A stretch of DNA of 64,000 nt from Streptomyces solicavernae (GTDB taxonomy: Bacteria > Actinomycetota > Actinomycetes > Streptomycetales > Streptomycetaceae), in assembly GCF_029968095.1 (NCBI RefSeq), contig NZ_JASCIR010000007.1:1-64000 (forward strand), given 5' to 3'. The translations under genes were made by a program, and so were the position numbers. Each line of letters begins with the position of its first letter. Within the stretch, counting starts at the first letter, position 1. The notes beneath the pieces were generated by a model. The model ran no database searches and was not told where the DNA came from. It worked only from the letters and a program-made list of their open reading frames with translations. Below, piece after piece: positions 25,447 to 34,609 of this stretch.

Positions 25447-26914
25447 AGCGCACCCCCACCGCCCGTAGCGCCCTGACCTGGGCGCCGTTCAGGCGGGCCG
25501 GGAAGTACAGGTAGCAGACCCCGCCCGTGCCCGAGACCACCTTGCCGTCGGCGTTGTAGCGCTTGGTGCGGAGCCAGATGTTCTCCCACTCCCGGCGCTT
25601 GTAGACGCGGCGGACCGCCTCGTTGTCGTCCGATGCCGGGTCGTTGGCGATCACGTCGCCGCTCTTCGTGAAGCCGATCACCGTCATCAGGTGCCCGGCC
25701 GTGCCGTATCCGGCGCCGGTCAGCTCCTTCTCCAGGAACGACTGGGACGTGATCACGGGGATGCCCGCGGCGATCAGCGTCTCCACGTCAGTGAGCGAGC
25801 CGAGCCGGGTGACGACGGCCTGCATGTCGTCGTACGTCGCGGCGTAGGCGGCGTTGAACGGCCAGTTGCCGCAGCCCTCGTACTGGTAGTCGTACGTGAA
25901 ACGGGCCGCGTGGCAGACCTGCGGGTCGGCGAAGTCCGGGTTGACCCAGGCCAGTTGCTCGGCGGTGGGCTCCCGGCCCCAGTACTCCAGGATCATCTGC
26001 GAGGAGGTGGGGCTGCACCAGGCCTCGCCGCCGTTGTCGTACTCCGGGTACTGGCCGATGTGCGTGTTCTGGGAGTAGCGCGGGACCTTCAGCTCCTCGG
26101 CGAGGCCCGGCTCGGACGCGGGCACCGTGAAGCGGTCCGGGACGTCCGAGCCCATCGCGCCGAGCCGCCACACGCGCGGCGAAGCCGTCGAGCCGGGCTT
26201 GCGGTACAAGGTCAGGCGCAGCTGGTACGAGACGAGCCGCAGGCCCTTGGACGGGTCGTCGACGGAGAGCGTGTCCGTCCACACGGATGTCTTGCCGTCC
26301 TTCTGGTCGTCGACGGAGGTGCGCCGGATCGTGTCGGTGTCGCCCTCACGGTCGTCGCCGGCGGTCCAGCGGCCCATCACGTACCAGGGGCTGCGCTTGC
26401 CGTTGCTGTACGTGGCGCGCAGCTCGGTCTGCAGCCAAGTCCCGGACGGCGTACGGGCGTTCCACGACGCGATGGCCTCGGTGGCGGGCACGGAGAGCGC
26501 GTGCGCGGGGCTCGTCCAGACCGCGTACTCCCAGTTCGCCGTGCGGCCGGTGTGCGGGTCGGCGTACTCGACGGTGCCCGCGGGGGTGCCGATCTCGATG
26601 CCGGGGCGGGTGGCGGCGACGGCCCGCGTGCCGTGGTGGGTGCCTCCGCTCCAGTGGGCGTACGAGGTCCAGAAGCGGTTGTCGACCAGGCGGACCGGGG
26701 CCTTCCCGGGCGGGCGGTTTCCGGTGGGGTCGTTTCCGGTGGGACGGTTTCCGGTGGGGCCCCTTAAGGCTCCGGTGTCGGCGGCGGCCGCCGTCGCGGC
26801 GACGGCTCCGCCCGCCGCGACCGCCACCGCGGCGGCGAGCACGGATCTGCGGGTGGCGGAGCGGAGTGAGCTGGGTGATCTGGGTGAGCTGGGTGATCGG
26901 GAGGTGTCGGTCAT
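25445..26914 (-). CDS. Tat-exported C39-like peptidase family protein
   Basis: 489-residue exported protein. Residues 20-50 carry a twin-arginine signal (ATRRSVLAAAVAVAAGG). The C-terminal third is a papain-fold C39-like domain: GEAWCSPTSSQMIL with the presumed catalytic Cys, GHLMTVIGF with the His and VIANDPAS with the Asp. The middle is a beta-rich region of unknown role. Substrate is unknown; the family is common in Streptomyces. The N-terminus contains SPSSPRSPSS-type repeats and, after the signal, PTGNRPTGNDPTGNRPPG, both encoded by tandem DNA repeats. The ATG at 26914 starts directly before the Tat signal; an upstream start at MVMFPP is less likely. Confidence 0.85.
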   Translation of the reverse strand: MTDTSRSPSSPRSPSSLRSATRRSVLAAAVAVAAGGAVAATAAAADTGALRGPTGNRPTGNDPTGNRPPGKAPVRLVDNRFWTSYAHWSGGTHHGTRAVAATRPGIEIGTPAGTVEYADPHTGRTANWEYAVWTSPAHALSVPATEAIASWNARTPSGTWLQTELRATYSNGKRSPWYVMGRWTAGDDREGDTDTIRRTSVDDQKDGKTSVWTDTLSVDDPSKGLRLVSYQLRLTLYRKPGSTASPRVWRLGAMGSDVPDRFTVPASEPGLAEELKVPRYSQNTHIGQYPEYDNGGEAWCSPTSSQMILEYWGREPTAEQLAWVNPDFADPQVCHAARFTYDYQYEGCGNWPFNAAYAATYDDMQAVVTRLGSLTDVETLIAAGIPVITSQSFLEKELTGAGYGTAGHLMTVIGFTKSGDVIANDPASDDNEAVRRVYKRREWENIWLRTKRYNADGKVVSGTGGVCYLYFPARLNGAQVRALRAVGVR

Positions 26915-27080
26915 GGTGTGTGGGGCCCCCAGAGACGGCGGAAACATGACAACGACGCCCACTATCTCCGCAGACGACGGCCCGTGCCAGCACTTCGGTA
27001 CGTGTGCCCGCGGCAATATTGGCGTGGACCACTGGAACGGGCCGCACGCCCCGGCCTGCGGCCGCCGTAGCCTGGAGGCG

Positions 27081-27815
27081 ATGAACGACCACGCCGAGCT
27101 CACTCCCCTCACTCCCCTCACCCCCGTCACGCCCCGCACGCCCCGCACGCCCCTCACCCGCCTCGCCGGCACCCTGCGCACCCTGCCGCCGTCCTGCGGG
27201 CCGGTCCGGCTCGTCGCGGTCGACGGGCACGCCGGCTCCGGCAAGTCGACCTTCGCCGACCGGCTCGCCGCGGCACTCGGCGGGGCGCCGGTGCTCACCC
27301 TCGACCACGTCCGCAGCCACGCCGAACTCTTCGACTGGACCGACCGGCTCCGGCAGCAGGTGCTCGACCCGCTCGCGCAGGGGCGCACGGCGCGCGTCCC
27401 GGCGTACGACTGGAACACGCGCCGCTTCGACACCGAGATGCGCCTTCCGGCGGCGCCGGTCGTCCTGGTCGAGGGCGTGGGCGCCGGGCGGCGGGAGCTC
27501 AGGCCGTGGCTGGCGTGGCTGTGCTGGATGGACATGGCGCACGGCGAGGCGTGGGCGCGCGGGCGCGGGCGGGACGGTGCGGCGCAGCACGCCTTCTGGG
27601 ACGGCTGGGAGCGGGCGGAGCGGCAGCATTTCGCCGGAGATCCCACACGGCCCTGCGCGGACACCTTGGTACGGCAGGGACCGGAGGGATACGCGGTACT
27701 GCCGGGACACCGGGCAACACGGCCGTCACCCCAAGCCGTCACGCACCGTGAGGACCCGTCGGCGATGCGCCGAGCCTCGGAAAACCCCTTCCACCAGAAC
27801 CCCAACTCTGCTTGA
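27081..27815 (+). CDS. Uridine kinase-like P-loop protein
   Basis: 244-residue nucleoside/uridine-kinase-like P-loop NTPase. The P-loop is DGHAGSGKST (residues 48-57), and VLTLDHVRSHAELFDW plus VPAYDWNTRRFDTE are the segments that in uridine kinases hold the base and the Asp general base. VVLVEGVGAGRRELRPWL is the Walker-B-like strand. The true phosphate acceptor is unproven. CTGGAGGCG precedes the ATG. Residues 8-27 are TPLTPLTPVTPRTP-type Thr-Pro repeats from a 9-bp DNA repeat and are probably disordered. A hairpin terminator follows at 27878-27913. Confidence 0.85.
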   Translation: MNDHAELTPLTPLTPVTPRTPRTPLTRLAGTLRTLPPSCGPVRLVAVDGHAGSGKSTFADRLAAALGGAPVLTLDHVRSHAELFDWTDRLRQQVLDPLAQGRTARVPAYDWNTRRFDTEMRLPAAPVVLVEGVGAGRRELRPWLAWLCWMDMAHGEAWARGRGRDGAAQHAFWDGWERAERQHFAGDPTRPCADTLVRQGPEGYAVLPGHRATRPSPQAVTHREDPSAMRRASENPFHQNPNSA

Positions 27816-27877
27816 CCCAAAGGCCGTACAGGACTTACGTTCTCAATGTGCGGTTCTTCGGACCGCCCCGCAGACGC

Positions 27878-27913
27878 GAAGCCCCCGGTTGTTCCCCCGT
27901 GATCGGGGGCTTC
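27878..27913 (+). terminator. Rho-independent-like terminator
   Basis: GAAGCCCCCG (27878-27887) pairs perfectly with CGGGGGCTTC (27904-27913) across a 16-base loop, followed by GTTCT. It lies 60 bp after the uridine-kinase-like gene. The remainder of the 345-bp gap up to 28160 shows no gene. Confidence 0.8.
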
Positions 27914-28160
27914 GTTCTGCCCTTTGCCCCCTTTCGCGACCGCAGCGGAACGCAGGGCGATCACCCTCGGTCACCGCGAGCGCCGTCGCCCGCCGCTCCC
28001 CCAAGCCCCCAAGTGCCCCTGCCCGGGGGCCTCTTCGGGCCGCCGAGTCCGTCCGCACCCTTCGGTCGGCGGCTCCTGCGCAGGTACGATGCTCAGCGGT
28101 GCGAGACCTGGGCCCGGCGGCACGTCACAGGCACGGTTGCGGGGGGTTGTGGGGTACGGA

Positions 28161-30095
28161 ATGGACTTCGGCACGCAGGGCGCGTCCGGCGCATCGGCCC
28201 CGGCCGACCTGGCCTGGCTGCGGGGCGTGGACGCGTACACCATGGGGGCCTATCCGCAGGCCGAGGACGAGTTCCGGGCCGCCGTCCGCCTCGACCCCGG
28301 CATGGCCGACGGCTGGCTCGGCCTGCACGCCCTGCGCACCGACACGACCACGGCGCTCCTGCACATGCACCGGCACCGCGACCGCTTCGGCGAGCAGCGC
28401 GCCCGCCACCGCCGCACCCTCAACTCCTGGTACTGGCTGGGCTGGTGGGTCCAGCCCGTCCTGGAGTCCGGCCGCGACCTGCTGCTCGCGCACGCCTCGC
28501 ACTGGCTCGACGGCCGGCACGTCCCCGAGCTCGACCGCGCCCTCGCCGGCCTCCCGCCGATCGACGCCGACCCCCAGGTCCGCTTCCTGCACGCCTGCCG
28601 CGCCTATCTCGTCAAGGACTGGGACCAGCTCGTACGCCACACCGAGCCGCTGACCGCCGACCCGGTGCTCGGGATCGAGGCGGGCCTCTTCGGTGGGATG
28701 GCCCGGGTCCGCCTGGAGATGTACGGACAGGCCGAACCGCTGCTCTCCGCCGCCCTGATGCGCTGCCGCAGCGAACAGCCGCAGCGCAAGGAGCTGCGCT
28801 ACTGGCTGGCCCGCGCGCACGAGGGCACCGGCCGCAGCGCCGCCGCGCTCCCCCTGTACCGGGCCGTGCACCGGGTCGACCCGTCGTTCATGGACACCTC
28901 GGCGCGGCTCGCGGCGATCGCCGAGTACGACGGCTTCGAGGGCGGCGACGACGACGGCGGCCTGGCGCCGGTCACGTTCACCGGTCCCGGCCAGGACACG
29001 GCGGACGTGCCTCAGGCGCTGGACTACGGGGCCGACGGGCTGGACGTGAAGATCGGCCCGGGGAGCCCTGGAGGCCCTGGGAACCCTGGAAGCCCTGGGG
29101 CCCCGGGCAGCCCGGAGAGCCCGAAGCCGGACGGTTCGGCCCCGGCCTCCCCGCCCGCCCCGCACCGCCACAAGGCCGTACTCCCCGTACCCGGGGCGCA
29201 GTTGCCCGCCGGACCCGCCGATCCCGTACTCCTCCAGGAGGCGCTGGCCGAGCTGGAGCGGATGGTCGGGCTCGAACCCGTGAAGCGGCAGGTCAAGGCG
29301 CTCTCCGCGCAGCTGCGGATGGCCCGGCTGCGGGCCGGCCAGGGGCTGCCCGTGCAGCCGCCGAAACGGCACTTCGTGTTCTCCGGCCCGTCCGGCACCG
29401 GCAAGACCACCGTGGCCCGTATCCTCGGCCGGGTCTTCTACGCGCTCGGGCTGCTCGGCGGCGATCACCTGGTGGAGGCCCAGCGCGCGGATCTCGTCGG
29501 CGAATATCTGGGCCAGACCGCGGTCAAGGCCAACGAGCTGATCGACTCCGCGCTCGGCGGCGTGCTGTTCCTCGACGAGGCGTACGCGCTGTCCAACTCC
29601 GGCTACAGCAAGGGCGACGCGTACGGCGACGAGGCGCTGCAGGTGCTGCTGAAGCGGGCCGAGGACAACCGGGACCACCTGGTGGTGATCCTCGCCGGCT
29701 ACCCGGAGGGCATGGACCGCCTCCTCGCCGCCAACCCCGGCCTCTCCTCCCGCTTCACGACCCGCGTCGACTTCCCCTCGTACCGCCCGCTCGAACTCAC
29801 CGCGATCGGCGAGGTGCTGGCCGCGGAGAACGGGGACGTGTGGGACGAGGAGTCGGTCGAGGAGCTGAAGTCGGTCAGCGGGCATGTGGTGGACCAGGGG
29901 TGGATCGACGAGCTGGGCAACGGGCGGTTCCTGCGGACGCTGTACGAGAAGTCGTGCGCGTACCGGGACTTGCGGTTGTCGGGGTACCCGGCATCCCCCA
30001 CGCGGGACGAGCTGGCGACGTTGCGGTTGCCGGACCTCATGCAGGCGTACGGGGAGGTGCTTGCGGGGCGCCCACCGGGGCCGTCGCCCCGCTGA
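28161..30095 (+). CDS. TPR/AAA+ ATPase, type VII secretion EccA-like
   Basis: 644-residue protein. The N-terminal 270 residues are helical TPR-like (GAYPQAEDEFRAAVRLDPGM and similar). A disordered linker around 300-345 contains collagen-like GSPGGPGNPGSPGAPGSPES. The C-terminus is a CbxX/SpoVK-type AAA+ ATPase: Walker A GPSGTGKTT at about 409-417, Walker B GGVLFLDEAYALS, sensor VVILAGYPEGMDRL and Arg-finger RFTTRVDFPSY. This is the architecture of EccA, the cytosolic ATPase of ESX secretion, but no EsxA/EccB-E genes are in the window. It could serve a secretion system elsewhere or have an unrelated remodelling job. Transcription ends at the hairpin at 30137-30164. Confidence 0.87.
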   Translation: MDFGTQGASGASAPADLAWLRGVDAYTMGAYPQAEDEFRAAVRLDPGMADGWLGLHALRTDTTTALLHMHRHRDRFGEQRARHRRTLNSWYWLGWWVQPVLESGRDLLLAHASHWLDGRHVPELDRALAGLPPIDADPQVRFLHACRAYLVKDWDQLVRHTEPLTADPVLGIEAGLFGGMARVRLEMYGQAEPLLSAALMRCRSEQPQRKELRYWLARAHEGTGRSAAALPLYRAVHRVDPSFMDTSARLAAIAEYDGFEGGDDDGGLAPVTFTGPGQDTADVPQALDYGADGLDVKIGPGSPGGPGNPGSPGAPGSPESPKPDGSAPASPPAPHRHKAVLPVPGAQLPAGPADPVLLQEALAELERMVGLEPVKRQVKALSAQLRMARLRAGQGLPVQPPKRHFVFSGPSGTGKTTVARILGRVFYALGLLGGDHLVEAQRADLVGEYLGQTAVKANELIDSALGGVLFLDEAYALSNSGYSKGDAYGDEALQVLLKRAEDNRDHLVVILAGYPEGMDRLLAANPGLSSRFTTRVDFPSYRPLELTAIGEVLAAENGDVWDEESVEELKSVSGHVVDQGWIDELGNGRFLRTLYEKSCAYRDLRLSGYPASPTRDELATLRLPDLMQAYGEVLAGRPPGPSPR

Positions 30096-30136
30096 GCCCC
30101 TGGGGGCTCCGCCCCCGGCCCCCGCTCCTCAAACGC

Positions 30137-30164
30137 CGGAGGGGCTGAAAGATCAGCCCCTCCG
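30137..30164. terminator. Perfect hairpin terminator; member of a dispersed repeat family
   Basis: CGGAGGGGCTGA and TCAGCCCCTCCG form a 12-bp perfect stem with an AAGA loop, between convergent genes. Upstream CTCCTCAAACGC belongs to the same element. Related copies are at 41075-41140 and 61635-61760. It probably stops transcription from both directions. Confidence 0.85.
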
Positions 30165-30176
30165 TGGACAGAACAC

Positions 30177-31259
30177 CTAGCCCGCCAGCGCCTCCACCCC
30201 TCTCTCCCCGCGCGGCTCCCCCACCCGCACCAGCGGCACCGCCCGGTGCGCAGGGTCGCGGACCTCGCCGACCAGCAGCTCCAGTACGTCCTCCAGGGCG
30301 ACCAGGCCCAGGACCCGGCCCGAGGCGTCCGCGACCTGCGCGAGGTGCGTGGCCGCGCGGCGCATCACCGTCAGGGCGTCGTCCAGCGGGAGTTCGGCGC
30401 TGAGCGTCGGCAGCGGGCGCCAGATCTGCTGCGGTACCGCCCGCTCCGGGTCGTCCAGGTCGAGGACGTCCTTCACGTGCAGGTAGCCCATGAACGCACC
30501 GCCCTCCGCGCACACCGGGAAGCGCGAGTAGCCGGTGCGGACCGTCAGCTCCTCGATCCGGTGCGGGGTGACGGACGGGTCCACGGTGACCAGCGCGGCG
30601 CGCGCCAGCAGGACGTCCGTGACCGGGCGGGAGCCGAGTTCGAGCGCGTCCTCCAGGCGTTCCTGCTCGGCCGGTTCGAGGAGTCCCGCCTGTCGGGAGT
30701 CCTCGACGAGCTGCCCCAGCTGCACGCTGGTGAAGACCGCCTCCACCTCGTCCTTCGGGTCGACCCGGAACACCTTCAGGACCAGCCGGGCGCACGACCC
30801 GAGTCCGGCCGTGACGGGGCGGCAGAGGCGCGCGAAGGCGACCAGTCCCGGGCTGAGCCACAGCGCGGTCTTCTCCGGCGCCGCCATCGCCAGGTTCTTC
30901 GGCACCATCTCGCCGATGACGAGGTGCAGGAAGACGACGACGGCCAGGGCGATCACGTACCCCAGCGGGTGGATCAGCGGCTCCGGGACGTGCGCCGCGT
31001 GGAAGACGGGCTCCAGGAGGTGCGCGACCGTCGGCTCGGCGACCGCGCCGAGCGTCAACGAGCAGACGGTGATGCCGAACTGGGCCGCCGCCATCATCTG
31101 CGGCAGGTTCTCCAGGCCGTACAGGACCTGCTTGGCCCGGTTGCCGTCGAGCGGTTCGATCTGGCTGCGCCGGACCGAGACGAGCGCGAACTCGGCGCCG
31201 ACGAAGAAGCCGTTGCCGAGCACGAGGAGGACGGCGAAGAGGAGTTGCAGCAGGCTCAT
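30177..31259 (-). CDS. Hemolysin-family CNNM/CorC-like membrane protein (DUF21-CBS)
   Basis: 360-residue membrane protein with an N-terminal DUF21/CNNM transmembrane domain (GNGFFVGAEFALVSVRRSQI is the diagnostic start, VIGEMVPKNLAM the conserved loop) and two cytosolic CBS domains (about 205-320) that bind nucleotides. Relatives are associated with magnesium or cobalt efflux; the older hemolysin label is historical. It lacks a full CorC_HlyC domain at its C-terminus. ATG overlaps the stop of the paralogue upstream (ATGA), so the two form a co-translated pair, perhaps a heteromer. Confidence 0.92.
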   Translation of the reverse strand: MSLLQLLFAVLLVLGNGFFVGAEFALVSVRRSQIEPLDGNRAKQVLYGLENLPQMMAAAQFGITVCSLTLGAVAEPTVAHLLEPVFHAAHVPEPLIHPLGYVIALAVVVFLHLVIGEMVPKNLAMAAPEKTALWLSPGLVAFARLCRPVTAGLGSCARLVLKVFRVDPKDEVEAVFTSVQLGQLVEDSRQAGLLEPAEQERLEDALELGSRPVTDVLLARAALVTVDPSVTPHRIEELTVRTGYSRFPVCAEGGAFMGYLHVKDVLDLDDPERAVPQQIWRPLPTLSAELPLDDALTVMRRAATHLAQVADASGRVLGLVALEDVLELLVGEVRDPAHRAVPLVRVGEPRGERGVEALAG

Positions 31260-32620
31260 CGGACCGCCTCCGCAGTCGGGGGACGACCGGTCGTGGCCGG
31301 AACAGCGGCGGGCACAAGGCCGGTGCGGACGAGGCGGACGCGCTCGGCGCGGTAGTGGTCGACCTGGCGCACGGCCAGCTGCCAGCCGGGCAGTTCGGCC
31401 CGGTCGCCGGGGACCGGGATCCGGCCGAGGAGGTCGGCGACGAGCCCGGCGACCGTCTCGTACGGGCCCTCGGGCGCTTCGAGGCCGATCCGGAGCAGGG
31501 TGTCGAGGCGGCAGCCGCCGTCGGCGTCCCAGGCGGGTCGGCCGTCCTCGGCGGGGGCGGCGGCGAGTTGGGGCAGGTCGTGCACGTCGTGCTCGTCGCG
31601 GACCTCGCCGACCAGCTCCTCGACGATGTCCTCCAGGGTGACGACGCCGGCGGTGCCGCCGTACTCGTCGACGACCACGGCCATCGGCTGCTCGCTGCGC
31701 AGCCGCTCCAGGAGGGGCTGTACGGGCAGGGTCTGCGGGACGAGCAGCGGCGGCACCGCTATCCGGCCGACCGGGGCGCGGTGCCGTTCCCGGGCGCGTA
31801 CCGCGAGGGCGTCCTTGAGGTGGACGACGCCGATGATTTCGTCGATGCGTTCGCGGTAGACGGGGAAGCGGGACAGGCCGGTGGCGCGGGTGAGGTTGAC
31901 GACGTCGGCGGCGGTCGCCGAGGCCTGCAGGGCGCAGACCTTCACGCGCGGCGTCATCACGTGCTGCGCGGTGAGCTCACCGAGGGAGAGGGTGCGCACG
32001 AACAGGTCGGCGGTGTCCTCCTCCAGGGCGCCTGCCTCGGCGGAGTGCCTGGCCAGGGAGACCAGCTCGTCGGGGGTCCGGGCGGAGGCCAGCTCCTCGG
32101 CGGGCTCGACGCCGAAGGCCCGTACGAGACGGTTGGCGACGGCGTTCAGGCCGGCGATCACCGGGCGGAAGAGCCGGGCGAAGGCGTGCTGCGGTCCGGC
32201 CACGAACCGGGCGACCTGCATGGGCCGGGAGACCGCCCAGTTCTTCGGGACGAGTTCGCCGATCACCATCTGCACGGCGGAGGCGAGCAGCATGCCTATG
32301 AGGACGGAGACGCCCGGTACGGCGCCGTCCGGCAGGCCGACCGCGGTGAGTGGCCCGGCGAGGAGCTGGGCGAGGGCGGGCTCGGCGAGCATGCCGACCA
32401 CCAACGAGGTCAGGGTGATGCCGAGTTGGGTGCCGGAGAGCTGGAAGGACAGCTCGCGCAGGGACTTCACGACGCGGCGGGCCCGCCGGTCGCCTTCGGC
32501 TGCGGCGCGCTCGGCGTCGGCGCGCTCGACGGTGACGAGGCCGAACTCGGCCGCCACGAAGAAGCCGTTGGCGAGGATCAGGAGGAAGGCCGCCGCGAGA
32601 AGCAGCAACGGGATGGTCAT
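31256..32620 (-). CDS. Hemolysin-family CNNM/CorC-like membrane protein (DUF21-CBS-CorC)
   Basis: 454-residue paralogue of the following gene. It has the DUF21 membrane domain (ANGFFVAAEFGLVTVERADA, VIGELVPKNWAV), a CBS pair with RFPVYRERIDEIIGVVHLKD and AVVVDEYGGTAGVVTLEDIV, and a C-terminal CorC_HlyC ion-transport-associated domain (GYETVAGLVADLLGRIP-like). Likely divalent-cation handling at the membrane. It is the first gene of a two-gene overlapping operon. The 273-bp gap upstream (32621-32893) shows no gene on either strand. Confidence 0.93.
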   Translation of the reverse strand: MTIPLLLLAAAFLLILANGFFVAAEFGLVTVERADAERAAAEGDRRARRVVKSLRELSFQLSGTQLGITLTSLVVGMLAEPALAQLLAGPLTAVGLPDGAVPGVSVLIGMLLASAVQMVIGELVPKNWAVSRPMQVARFVAGPQHAFARLFRPVIAGLNAVANRLVRAFGVEPAEELASARTPDELVSLARHSAEAGALEEDTADLFVRTLSLGELTAQHVMTPRVKVCALQASATAADVVNLTRATGLSRFPVYRERIDEIIGVVHLKDALAVRARERHRAPVGRIAVPPLLVPQTLPVQPLLERLRSEQPMAVVVDEYGGTAGVVTLEDIVEELVGEVRDEHDVHDLPQLAAAPAEDGRPAWDADGGCRLDTLLRIGLEAPEGPYETVAGLVADLLGRIPVPGDRAELPGWQLAVRQVDHYRAERVRLVRTGLVPAAVPATTGRPPTAEAVR

Positions 32621-32893
32621 GCCGCCGCCTGCCGGGAGGGGGCGGCGCAGGTACTACAGGACGATCCGTCCATTGCCGGAGTAAGTCACTCCTCGGGTCG
32701 CAGGAAAGCCCCGCGGCCGGGACGGGCCCGGGGTGTGTGGTGCGGGGCGGGGCGCGCTGGGGTCGCCACCCGCACCAGAGTAGTCAAGAAGGCCACGGGT
32801 GGTGCAGGGCTTGGAGCCCGGCGGTGCGGGGCTCCTGCCCCGCACCGTGGCAGGTCATGCGGGGCGCCCGCAGGATGTGTGTGCGGAGCCCGT

Positions 32894-33331
32894 TCAGGTG
32901 ACGGCGCCGCGGGCCTCGGCGAGGGCCCGCAGCGTACGGGCGTCGCGGATGGCCTGCGCCTTGGCGATGCCGGGCTGGATGCCCATGGCGGGCAGGCTGG
33001 TGCCGTCGCTCAGGTCGAGGAACACCCAGGCGTCGCCGGGGCGCAGGTTGACCCGGACGATCTCCGCCCAGTCCAGGGTGCGGCTGCCGGCGAGGTTGAC
33101 GACCGTCACGCCGGACTCGTCGGCCACCACCTTCGGGCGGCTGAGCAGCACGAGCACGCCGAGGAACAGCGCGGCCGTGAAGACGAAGCTGGCGCGTTCC
33201 CCGGGCGACAGGGTCTCCAGGAGCAGGGCGATGGTCGTGATCACCACGAACGCCGTGACGCCGACGGTCAGCAGCACCGCGCGGGTGCGGCCGGGCCGGA
33301 ACGTGACGGGCAGGGTGGGCATTTCGGACAT
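32894..33331 (-). CDS. PH-domain membrane protein
   Basis: 145-residue protein with two adjacent membrane helices (AVLLTVGVTAFVVITTIALL and FVFTAALFLGVLVLL) followed by a bacterial PH-like domain (SRTLDWAEIVRVNLRPGDAW to the C-terminus). Typical of small actinobacterial PH_6 proteins of unknown function. It lies immediately downstream of hisG on the same strand with a 72-bp gap and may be the last cistron of the rib/his transcript, but no functional link is evident. Confidence 0.82.
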   Translation of the reverse strand: MSEMPTLPVTFRPGRTRAVLLTVGVTAFVVITTIALLLETLSPGERASFVFTAALFLGVLVLLSRPKVVADESGVTVVNLAGSRTLDWAEIVRVNLRPGDAWVFLDLSDGTSLPAMGIQPGIAKAQAIRDARTLRALAEARGAVT

Positions 33332-33403
33332 GTGCGGACCCGTCAGCGGTATCAGAGGCGGTTGTCGGAAGCGGTCGTCAGAAGCGGTGGTCAGAGACAG
33401 CCG

Positions 33404-34252
33404 TCAGAGGCGGCAGGCGTGGATGGCCGTGGTGAGGATGGCCCGCGCGCCCAGGTGGTAGAGGTCGTCCATGATCCGCTGGGCGTCCCGCGCGGGGACC
33501 ATGGCGCGGACGGCGACCCAGCCCTCGTTGTGCAGCGGCGAGACCGTCGGCGACTCCAGGCCCGGGGTGAGGGCGACGGCCTTCTCCAGGTGCTCGGCGC
33601 GGCAGTCGTAGTCCATCATCACGTACGTCCGGGCGACCAGGACGCCCTGGAGGCGGCGCAGGAACTGCTGGACCTTCGGGTCGTCGCCGTCGGTGTCCTT
33701 GGCGCGGATCACGCAGGCCTCGGAGCGCATGATCGGCTCGCCGAAGACTTCGAGGCCGGCGTTGCGCAGCGAGGTGCCGGTCTCGACGACGTCCGCGATG
33801 GCGTCGGCGACGCCGAGCTCGATGGCCGTCTCCACGGCGCCGTCGAGGTGGACGACGGAGGCTTCGATGCCGCGCTCGTCCAGGTACTTGGCGACGATGC
33901 CCTCGTACGAGGTGGCGATGGTGCGGCCCGCGAGGTCCGCGATGTCCTTGACGGCGCCGGGCCGGGAGGCGAAGCGGAACGTGGAGCGGGCGAAGCCGAG
34001 CGGCAGGATGACCTCGGCCCGGGCGCCGGAGTCGATCAGCAGGTCCTCGCCGGTGATGCCGATGTCGAGCTTGCCGGAGGACACGTAGATCGCGATGTCC
34101 TTGGGGCGCAGGTAGAAGAACTCGACCTCGTTGTCCGGGTCGACGGTGACAAGTTCCTTGGACTCCTTGCGCTGCCGGTATCCGGCCTCATGGAGCATCT
34201 CCGACGCAGGTCCTGACAGTGAACCCTTGTTGGGGACGGCGATGCGCAGCAT
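33404..34252 (-). CDS. hisG: ATP phosphoribosyltransferase
   Basis: 282-residue long-form HisG, first enzyme of histidine synthesis (ATP + PRPP to phosphoribosyl-ATP). It opens MLRIAVPNKGSLSGPASEML, has YLRPKDIAIYVSSGKLDIGITGED-type catalytic-domain sequence in overlapping parts (IAIYVSSGKLDIGITG), and the C-terminal ACT-like regulatory domain (VSPLHNEGWVAVRAMVP) that mediates histidine feedback. It follows hisE by 49 bp on the same strand; hisE-hisG pairing apart from the main his operon is normal in Streptomyces. Confidence 0.98.
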   Translation of the reverse strand: MLRIAVPNKGSLSGPASEMLHEAGYRQRKESKELVTVDPDNEVEFFYLRPKDIAIYVSSGKLDIGITGEDLLIDSGARAEVILPLGFARSTFRFASRPGAVKDIADLAGRTIATSYEGIVAKYLDERGIEASVVHLDGAVETAIELGVADAIADVVETGTSLRNAGLEVFGEPIMRSEACVIRAKDTDGDDPKVQQFLRRLQGVLVARTYVMMDYDCRAEHLEKAVALTPGLESPTVSPLHNEGWVAVRAMVPARDAQRIMDDLYHLGARAILTTAIHACRL

Positions 34253-34301
34253 GAGGTCGGCTTCCTTTGCGTGTGGCGGTACGGGGCGGAGCGAGGGGAT
34301 G

Positions 34302-34574
34302 TCAGAGGTTGGCGTAGACGTCGTCGAGGGAGATGCCGCGGGCGACCATCATCACCTGTACGTGGTACAGGAGCTGGGAGATCTCCTCGGCGGCAGCTTC
34401 CTTGCCCTCGTACTCGGCAGCCATCCAGACTTCGGCGGCCTCCTCGACGACCTTCTTGCCGATGGCATGGACGCCCTTGTCGACCAGTTCGGCGGTGCGG
34501 GAAGTGGCGGGGTCGCCCTCGGCGGCCTTCTGCTGGAGCTCGGCGAAGAGCTCCTCGAACGTCTTCTTGGACAT
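34302..34574 (-). CDS. hisE: Phosphoribosyl-ATP diphosphatase
   Basis: 90-residue HisE that removes pyrophosphate from phosphoribosyl-ATP, the second histidine step. The MazG-like helical core has [20 protein letters not shown] with the metal-binding acidic residues and [18 protein letters not shown]. The ATG at 34574 starts the conserved [13 protein letters not shown]; longer upstream frame is shadow. It lies between ribH and hisG on the same strand with short gaps and is probably in the same transcript as the riboflavin genes. Confidence 0.97.
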   Translation of the reverse strand: MSKKTFEELFAELQQKAAEGDPATSRTAELVDKGVHAIGKKVVEEAAEVWMAAEYEGKEAAAEEISQLLYHVQVMMVARGISLDDVYANL

Positions 34575-34609
34575 GGTGAGCCTTACTCTACGCGGCCCGT
34601 CCCCTGCGC

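Noticed and set aside
27816..28160. tRNA or small RNA gene in the gap after the uridine-kinase-like gene
   Set aside because: Only a terminator hairpin is recognisable; no T-loop/anticodon layout was found.
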